23,221 nucleotides of DNA from Candidatus Sumerlaeota bacterium (GTDB taxonomy: Bacteria; Sumerlaeota; Sumerlaeia; JADFCT01): assembly GCA_026398575.1 (NCBI GenBank), contig JAPLSP010000638.1, forward strand, positions 1-23,221, in the 5' to 3' direction. The notes below the pieces were generated by a model. The model was given only the letters and a program-made list of their open reading frames with translations, searched no databases and had not been told where the DNA came from. The position numbers and the translations under genes were made by a program. Positions 18,755 to 23,221 of this stretch are shown one piece after another. Numbering within the stretch: position 1 is the first letter of the stretch; each line of letters opens with the position of its first letter.

Positions 18755-18837
18755 GCGCCAGCATTTGGAGTGCGGTTGCTTGCTGCCGCTTTTGCTAGGC
18801 CAATCTACTGAAAAATCGAAGCAAAAGCGGCAGCAAG
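18755..18837. repeat. Hairpin (REP-like) repeat, copy 3, with perfect 18-bp inverted repeat
   Basis: GCGCCAGCATTTGG (18755-18768) equals the left arm of copy 2. The apex hairpin is GCGGTTGC-TT-GCTGCCGC. CTTGCTGCCGCTTTTGCT (18779-18796) pairs perfectly with AGCAAAAGCGGCAGCAAG (18820-18837) across 23 nt. The last base of the right arm is the first base of the likely GTG start of the next gene. Confidence 0.85.
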
Positions 18838-21650
18838 TGCGCCTTGCTTCTGTTATCACGGCTGCTTATGCAATCATGGCTATATTTATGCTCTCGCCGC
18901 AGGATTCGTTCGCGCAGGCTGAAAAGCGCATCTATATCGCGCCGGACGACCACACCGATTACATGTGGAGCGGCAATGAAGCGGTTTACCAGCAAGCCTT
19001 CCTCGAAATGCTCGATTACTATCTGAAGCAGGCGGACGAGACGGCCGGCGAATCGTCCGCCTATCGCAGCCGCTGGAATTGCGATGGGAGCTTCTGGCTT
19101 TGGGTCTATGAAAAAAACCGGACGCCCGAGCAGTTCAAACGCCTGATCGAGCGCATCCGCGACGGCAGCATCTCAGCGCCGATGAATCCGCTGGTCCAGG
19201 CGCTGGGCGGCGCGCCCGCCGAGGCGATTTTGCGCGGCATGTATTACGCCGGAAGCCTCGAACGCCGCCACGGCCTCAAATTCGAGATGGCCAACGAAGT
19301 CGAGAATCAGACGCTCCCCTGCGGCCTCGCCGCGCTTTGGGCCGGCGCCGGCGCGCGCTACAGTTGGAAAGGCATCTGTGGCTGCGCCTCGCGCACGCCC
19401 GCCGCCGGAGACCGCGAACACGACATCTACTGGTGGACCGCTCCCGACGGCAGCCGCCTCCTCATGAAATGGAATTCGCTCTATAGCAAGAACGACAGCC
19501 TGGGAGGCTACGCCGAAGCCCGCGATCCCGCCGCTGCGATCCGGTTCGTCGAAAGCAATCCCGCCTTCAAACGCAAGTATCCCTATTCCGTCATCGGCAT
19601 TTTCGGCAAGGGATGGGACGACCTCAAAACGCTCACCGATGAATTCCCGCGCGTCGCCAAGGCGCAGACCACCGCGAACCGCCAGGTGATCGTCTCGAAC
19701 ATGCTCGATTTCTTCCGCGACTTCGAGGCCACGCACGGCGCCTCGCTCCCATCGCTTTGCTGCTCGTTCGGAAACGAATGGGAACTGCTGAGCGCCTCTC
19801 TGGCCGAGGTGACGGCGGACATCAAGCGCTCGACCGAGAAACTGCGCGCAGCCGAAGCGCTCGCTACGCTGGTTGCGCTGAAGCGTCCCGATTTCATGAA
19901 GGGCCGCGAGGCCGAGCGCGATCAGGCATGGATGAGCCTGGGGCTTTATTGGGAGCACGACTGGACCGCCGACGGAAAAATCAGCCGCAAGGAACGCGCC
20001 GCATGGCAGCGCCGCCAAGCCGCCGCTGTGCGAAAATATGTGGACCGCTTGCACGACGACGCTGCGCGCGCGCTGGCCGCAATGATTCCAGCTTCTGCTG
20101 CCTCCGTAGGGCGCCGGTTCTATGCCTTCAATGCTTTGAGCTGGAAGCGCGACGCCGTGGCGGACATCCCGTATGATGGCCCTGGCGGCGAGCAGGTGAT
20201 TGACCTGACGACAAAACAAGTGGTTCCATCGCAGATCATCGCGCGCGACGAAAAGCGCTTCCTGCGAATCCTCGCGCGCGATGTCCCGGCGGTTGGATAC
20301 AGGGTTTATGAGATTTTGATTGGAAACGACGGGAGGATTTTCTCCCCGGCGGCGACCACGCGCGACGGCGTTATTAAAAATAGCGCCATACATGCTACCA
20401 TCGTTGAAAACACCGCGGTGCGCGTCACGGTCTCGCCTCGCGGCAGTATTCTCAGTTTGGTGGATAAGACGCGCTCGAATCGCGAGTTTGTGCGGCAGAT
20501 CAATGGCCTGTACGCCAACGACCTCGGCGGCGACGACGAGGGAACACTCAAGATTGAAAACGCAGGGCCGGTTTCCGTCACGTTGCTGGCGGAGTCCGCC
20601 GCGCCCCTATCCCACCGAACCCGGATCACCCTCGTCCGCGATTCGGGGCGCGTATGGATCGAAAATCAAATCACACAAAATTTCTCCGACGTGCGCGCCT
20701 GGGCGTTCGGTTTCAATATCGAATCGCCCGACGTCTGGCATGAAGAAGTCGGCGCCGTGATTCGCGCGCGGCTGCTTGCGGACGGAGGCCACTATAGCCC
20801 CCGCCAGGCGCGCTACGATTGGCTCACGCTCAATCATTATGCCGATATGAGCGGCGGGAAAAGAAGCAAAATAGGCAGAGCGGACCAGGCGAGTAGAACC
20901 GGCCAGGCAGGCGGTACGGGCGAGGCGGGCGTGACACTTTCCAACACCGATTGCGCGTTCATGCGGCTGGGCGCGAGCGACGTGACGCGCCTCGACACCG
21001 CGACGCCGCAGATTTCCGCGTTGATTGGCGGACAGGTGGATGGCCGCAATCTGGGCATCCGAGATCAGGACGGCGATTCGCTGTTCACCCAGCGTTTCGC
21101 CCTCGAAACACACGGCGCCTATGACCCGGTGGCGGCGATGCGCTTTGCCTTGGAGCATCAGAATCCGTTCGTATGCGAATGGCTCGCAACCGCACCCACC
21201 AACGCCGTCAGCGCGGGCAGTGCGGGCGACATAAAGCCCCAGCCGAATTCAAGCGACGCGAAGAATCGGACGGATCCGATGAATCAGGCGGATCCAATTA
21301 ACCAGGCGGATGTGAAGAATCAGGCGGATGCGAAGAATCCGGCGAATCCGAACACCGCAAAATATCCCGAGACATCATTCTCGCTCTTGGCGATCTCGGA
21401 TCCCAATATGCTTCTCTGGGCGCTCAAACCCGCGGAAGATGGAACACAAGCGGATGTCGCAATCCGCGTTTGGAACGTCTCGCATCATCCAACCTCCTCC
21501 ACCTTGTCCAGCCCCTCCGCTCCCATAGCCCGCGCCCATCGCGCCACACATCTTGAAATCCTCATCAGCGAAACCGCGATCCAAAACGGCGCGCTTCCCT
21601 TTTCCGCCGCCGCGCAGCAGATGCAAACCTTCCTTGTCTCTTTCAGGTAA
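18837..21650 (+). CDS. Exported GH38-like glycoside hydrolase (alpha-mannosidase-related)
   Basis: A 937-aa exported protein related to family GH38. The GTG at 18837 gives a proper signal peptide (MRLASVITAAYAIMAIFMLS, cleavage after AQA at 28). An ATG at 18765 lies inside a repeat, and ATGs at 18876 and 18888 cut the signal. The N-terminal domain has IAPDDHTDYMW (34-44), equivalent to the metal-binding His-x-Asp of GH38. The middle part has a helical bundle with CCSFGNEWELLSASLAEV (about 327-344). The C-terminal beta region includes YAFNALSWKRDAVADIPY, typical of the family. At the usual nucleophile region it reads MANEVENQTLP (151-161), without the expected Asp, and the usual later zinc-binding His is not evident. 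Activity is therefore uncertain. Two nonamer arrays are translated in frame. Likely periplasmic glycan processing. Confidence 0.82.
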   Translation: MRLASVITAAYAIMAIFMLSPQDSFAQAEKRIYIAPDDHTDYMWSGNEAVYQQAFLEMLDYYLKQADETAGESSAYRSRWNCDGSFWLWVYEKNRTPEQFKRLIERIRDGSISAPMNPLVQALGGAPAEAILRGMYYAGSLERRHGLKFEMANEVENQTLPCGLAALWAGAGARYSWKGICGCASRTPAAGDREHDIYWWTAPDGSRLLMKWNSLYSKNDSLGGYAEARDPAAAIRFVESNPAFKRKYPYSVIGIFGKGWDDLKTLTDEFPRVAKAQTTANRQVIVSNMLDFFRDFEATHGASLPSLCCSFGNEWELLSASLAEVTADIKRSTEKLRAAEALATLVALKRPDFMKGREAERDQAWMSLGLYWEHDWTADGKISRKERAAWQRRQAAAVRKYVDRLHDDAARALAAMIPASAASVGRRFYAFNALSWKRDAVADIPYDGPGGEQVIDLTTKQVVPSQIIARDEKRFLRILARDVPAVGYRVYEILIGNDGRIFSPAATTRDGVIKNSAIHATIVENTAVRVTVSPRGSILSLVDKTRSNREFVRQINGLYANDLGGDDEGTLKIENAGPVSVTLLAESAAPLSHRTRITLVRDSGRVWIENQITQNFSDVRAWAFGFNIESPDVWHEEVGAVIRARLLADGGHYSPRQARYDWLTLNHYADMSGGKRSKIGRADQASRTGQAGGTGEAGVTLSNTDCAFMRLGASDVTRLDTATPQISALIGGQVDGRNLGIRDQDGDSLFTQRFALETHGAYDPVAAMRFALEHQNPFVCEWLATAPTNAVSAGSAGDIKPQPNSSDAKNRTDPMNQADPINQADVKNQADAKNPANPNTAKYPETSFSLLAISDPNMLLWALKPAEDGTQADVAIRVWNVSHHPTSSTLSSPSAPIARAHRATHLEILISETAIQNGALPFSAAAQQMQTFLVSFR
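20871..20933. repeat. Nonamer array D inside the GH38-like gene, seven units
   Basis: Seven in-frame 9-nt units give the tripeptides IGR, ADQ, ASR, TGQ, AGG, TGE and AGV (residues 679-699). Units share a G-rich GCGG(A/G)CCAG-like core, whose inverse contains GTCC or GCC. It interrupts the C-terminal beta region and is probably a surface loop. Confidence 0.75.
21258..21347. repeat. Nonamer/18-mer array E inside the GH38-like gene
   Basis: Five 18-nt units, each a pair of 9-mers such as GTGAAGAAT plus CAGGCGGAT, encode AKNRTD, PMNQAD, PINQAD, VKNQAD and AKNPAN (residues 808-837). It lies in frame between two folded segments of the C-terminal domain and looks like a hydrophilic loop expansion. 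Confidence 0.82.
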
Positions 21651-21717
21651 CAGTTCAATAGAGCGGATCAATGCTGCCCCAAATATTAAGACAATCCCTG
21701 ATGCGATGAACGGCAGC

Positions 21718-21967
21718 CATTTTAGCCGGCTTCAGCCGGCTCTTCCTTGCACCCTGCTTCAGCAGGGGTGTCGCAGGTAGCATCAAACCCGTAGCGCGCT
21801 TTAGCGCGGCTTCTCGACTGGTTTTAGCAAAACGCAAAGGCTGTAGGATTTGCCGCTGAAGCATGTCGAGAAGCCGCGCTGAAGCGCGCTTGTGAACTAG
21901 CGCCTCCGCCTTCACCCCGCCTAAAGGCGGGTGCAAAGAAGAGCATGCTAAAGCAGGCTAAAAATGA
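21718..21967. repeat. Composite palindrome of six TTYA-loop hairpins (REP cluster)
   Basis: Six small hairpins in a mirror layout. Outer left: AGCCGGC-TTCA-GCCGGCT (21724-21741) and CACCCTGC-TTCA-GCAGGGGTG (21750-21770). Inner left: GCGCGC-TTTA-GCGCGGC (21794-21810), preceded by GTAG. Inner right: GCCGCGC-TGAA-GCGCGC (21873-21889). Outer right: CACCCCGCC-TAAA-GGCGGGTG (21913-21933) and AGCATGC-TAAA-GCAGGCT (21942-21959). On one strand all loops read TTYA, and outer arms differ by paired stem changes. The whole intergenic stretch 21651-22025 is filled by this and the following hairpin; no gene is seen in it. Confidence 0.88.
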
Positions 21968-21983
21968 CCGGAAGACAGCTCAT

Positions 21984-22008
21984 ATGCATATTCATTCGGA
22001 ATATGCAT
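21984..22008. other. Perfect inverted repeat after the nucleotidyltransferase gene
   Basis: ATGCATATTC (21984-21993) pairs perfectly with GAATATGCAT (21999-22008) around a 5-nt loop. It lies 17 bases downstream of the minus-strand stop at 22026. There is no T-run on either side, so it is not a classical rho-independent terminator. It could be a transcript-end hairpin or a protein-binding palindrome. Confidence 0.6.
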
Positions 22009-22025
22009 GGGACTGGATAAGCGAT

Positions 22026-22730
22026 TTATTTCGGCAGGAAGATTGACCGCCGCTCGGCGAAGATTCGCTGGGCTTCTTCGTAGTCGTCGTGGCGGCCGAT
22101 GTCCAGCCATTCGCCTTCATGAAAATGAGTGGCGATGACGCGCTCGGACATCATGGCGTGGATCAGGGCGGGAAAATCGAAGTACCGGCCTGCGGGGATG
22201 TAGTCGAGCGCGATGCGATTGAACACATAAGCGCCCATGCTGACGGTGTATGGGATCGAAGGCTTTTCGATGTAGCCGCTGACCCTGCCGTTCGCGTCCG
22301 TTTCGATGACGCCGAAGTCAATCTTCACCTCGCGGCGGTGACAGGCGATGGTCACATCGGCGCCGCTTTCGCGATGGCGGCGAATCAGGTCGCCGTAGTT
22401 GAGCGTGGTCAGCAAGTCGCCGTTCATGACCAGAAACGTCTCCGGCAAGTCCGGAATATTGCGCAGCGGGCCTGCGGTGCCGAGCGGCTGGTCTTCGCGC
22501 GAATAGTCAATCCGCAATCCGAATCGCGCGCCGTCGCCCAGGAAAGCGATCATCAATTCCGCCAGATGCCCGACGGCCATCGTAACGCGCTGGATTCCCT
22601 GCGCGGCCAGCTGGCGCACGACGATCTCGATGATGGGCATGTCATCCAGCGGCATGAGCGGCTTGGGGAAGGCCACGGTATAAGGATACAGACGCGTCCA
22701 CATGCCGCCAGCCAGGATGACCGCCCGCAT
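22026..22730 (-). CDS. Sugar-phosphate nucleotidyltransferase (NDP-sugar pyrophosphorylase)
   Basis: A 234-aa cytoplasmic enzyme transferring a nucleotide to a sugar phosphate (mannose or glucose type), supplying activated sugars for surface glycans. Motifs: MRAVILAGGMWTRLYPYT (1-18; usual LAGG-x-GTRL) and the substrate lysine FPKPLMPL (Lys23). The turn QPLGTAGPL is at 81-89, and the metal-binding Asp105 lies in VMNGDLL. EKP is at 155-157, and GEWLDIGRHDDYEEA (206-220) ends the family fold. Position 11 is Trp where family members normally have Gly in the nucleotide-binding loop. The frame is open to 22868, but the family begins at MRAVILAGG. GGAA lies just upstream. Met at 22772 is a weaker alternative. 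It is transcribed towards the REP cluster. No glycosyltransferase is adjacent. Confidence 0.9.
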   Translation of the reverse strand: MRAVILAGGMWTRLYPYTVAFPKPLMPLDDMPIIEIVVRQLAAQGIQRVTMAVGHLAELMIAFLGDGARFGLRIDYSREDQPLGTAGPLRNIPDLPETFLVMNGDLLTTLNYGDLIRRHRESGADVTIACHRREVKIDFGVIETDANGRVSGYIEKPSIPYTVSMGAYVFNRIALDYIPAGRYFDFPALIHAMMSERVIATHFHEGEWLDIGRHDDYEEAQRIFAERRSIFLPK

Positions 22731-22961
22731 GATTTCCGCGCCTTGGTCTTGCGGCGTATTGTGCGGCATCGCGTGAAAGCTCCAACTGAATTTCGAGCGG
22801 TTTTGATGGATATTCCAGCGCAAATCAAGCAGAAAAAAAGGAATTGCTCTTTCGCGCGTTTCCATCAATCATCGAACCGCTCTTTTTTGAGGACCGCTGT
22901 TGATGAAAAGGTTCCCTATGCGATGCTTATCTCAAAATTATTCCGAGGCGAGGTAATGGCA

Positions 22962-23221
22962 ATGAAAAATGAACGCCGGAGTTCCGTGCAATTCCATGAG
23001 ACTGATTTGGCGTGCGCGATCCACGCGATCCGCTCAACGCTGCCATTGATGGCTCTCTTGTTCGGCGTGATCGCAGCGGGCGCGCCGGCCTGGTCTCAGG
23101 ACGCCGCCAACGCGCTCGCGCCGAAGGTCCTCTTTGATGCATCCGCCGCCGGCGCGGAAAAACTGATTCCGCTGGATGGCGCCACCGCCGACGAACTGTC
23201 CGTGAAGATCGAATCCAATGG
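22962..23221 (+). CDS. N-terminus of an exported protein, cut by the window end
   Basis: An open frame from ATG 22962 (ATG 22956 also in frame) to the last base. GAGG at 22950-22953 fits 22962 by spacing. It encodes a long n-region, then a hydrophobic stretch STLPLMALLFGVIAAGAPAW with likely cleavage near AWSQD, then LAPKVLFDASAAGAEKLIPL. The composition matches the exported neighbours. The family is not recognisable from the roughly 60 mature residues available. It is divergent from the nucleotidyltransferase gene. The 225 bases between the two hold no obvious repeat or strong promoter. Confidence 0.65.
   Translation, partial: MKNERRSSVQFHETDLACAIHAIRSTLPLMALLFGVIAAGAPAWSQDAANALAPKVLFDASAAGAEKLIPLDGATADELSVKIESN

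Noticed and set aside
19173..20393. 406-codon open frame antisense to the GH38-like gene
   Set aside because: No motif; opposite well-conserved GH38-like segments.
21258..21347. Possible CRISPR-like array
   Set aside because: Units are contiguous 9/18-mers without unique spacers and are translated in frame, so it is a tandem repeat.
22731..22868. N-terminal extension of the nucleotidyltransferase
   Set aside because: The family begins at MRAVILAGG; the extension has no conserved motif and no ribosome site.

Overview
The window reads as a bacterial chromosome segment of about 58-60% GC (estimated by eye). It lacks the conserved gene order of a familiar model organism. Tat/Sec-exported sugar enzymes, several Gfo/Idh/MocA oxidoreductases, an orphan NtrC-type regulator and many families of short hairpin and nonamer repeats suggest the PVC superphylum or a neighbouring candidate phylum such as Sumerlaeota or Hydrogenedentota. 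That placement is inference and of low confidence.

Layout: (1) 1-1519: half of a hairpin repeat, then a Tat-exported Gfo/Idh/MocA oxidoreductase. (2) 4823-1516, minus strand: lepA, a SEC-C-motif protein and a YiiD-C-type thioesterase, closely spaced and probably one transcript. (3) 5130-5753: a BrnT/BrnA toxin-antitoxin pair behind a near-consensus promoter placed so that the toxin mRNA should be leaderless. (4) 5837-7147: a cytoplasmic Gfo/Idh/MocA protein with a four-cysteine motif. (5) 11933-7196, minus strand: nadB, a REC-PAS-AAA+-Fis sigma54 activator and a DegT-type aminotransferase, overlapping or 15 nt apart. (6) 12220-13419: an MFS transporter. (7) 13641-21650: a cluster of exported proteins (clan GH-A glycosidase of GH39 type, LamG/DUF1080-like protein, Ala/Gly-rich secreted protein, GH38-like protein), interrupted by a truncated oxidoreductase gene fused to the decayed end of a probable REP-associated (RAYT) transposase. 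(8) 22730-22026, minus strand: a sugar-nucleotide pyrophosphorylase. (9) The 5' end of another exported protein runs off the window.

Functionally, the right half looks like extracytoplasmic glycan handling: glycosidases, a sugar-binding fold, oxidoreductases acting on sugars and an MFS carrier. The left half is housekeeping (lepA, nadB) plus a toxin-antitoxin module. No phage, CRISPR array, tRNA or rRNA was seen.

The most unusual content is the repeat landscape. There are five arrays of 9-nt units, several of the form GTCC-N5 on one strand and four of them translated in frame inside genes. Three copies of one hairpin family each lie just upstream of a gene with an export signal. Two composite palindromes are built of many small hairpins; one has a uniform TTYA loop and compensatory stem changes between its arms. 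Several apparent gene starts lie in or next to these repeats, so naive start calls there are wrong.
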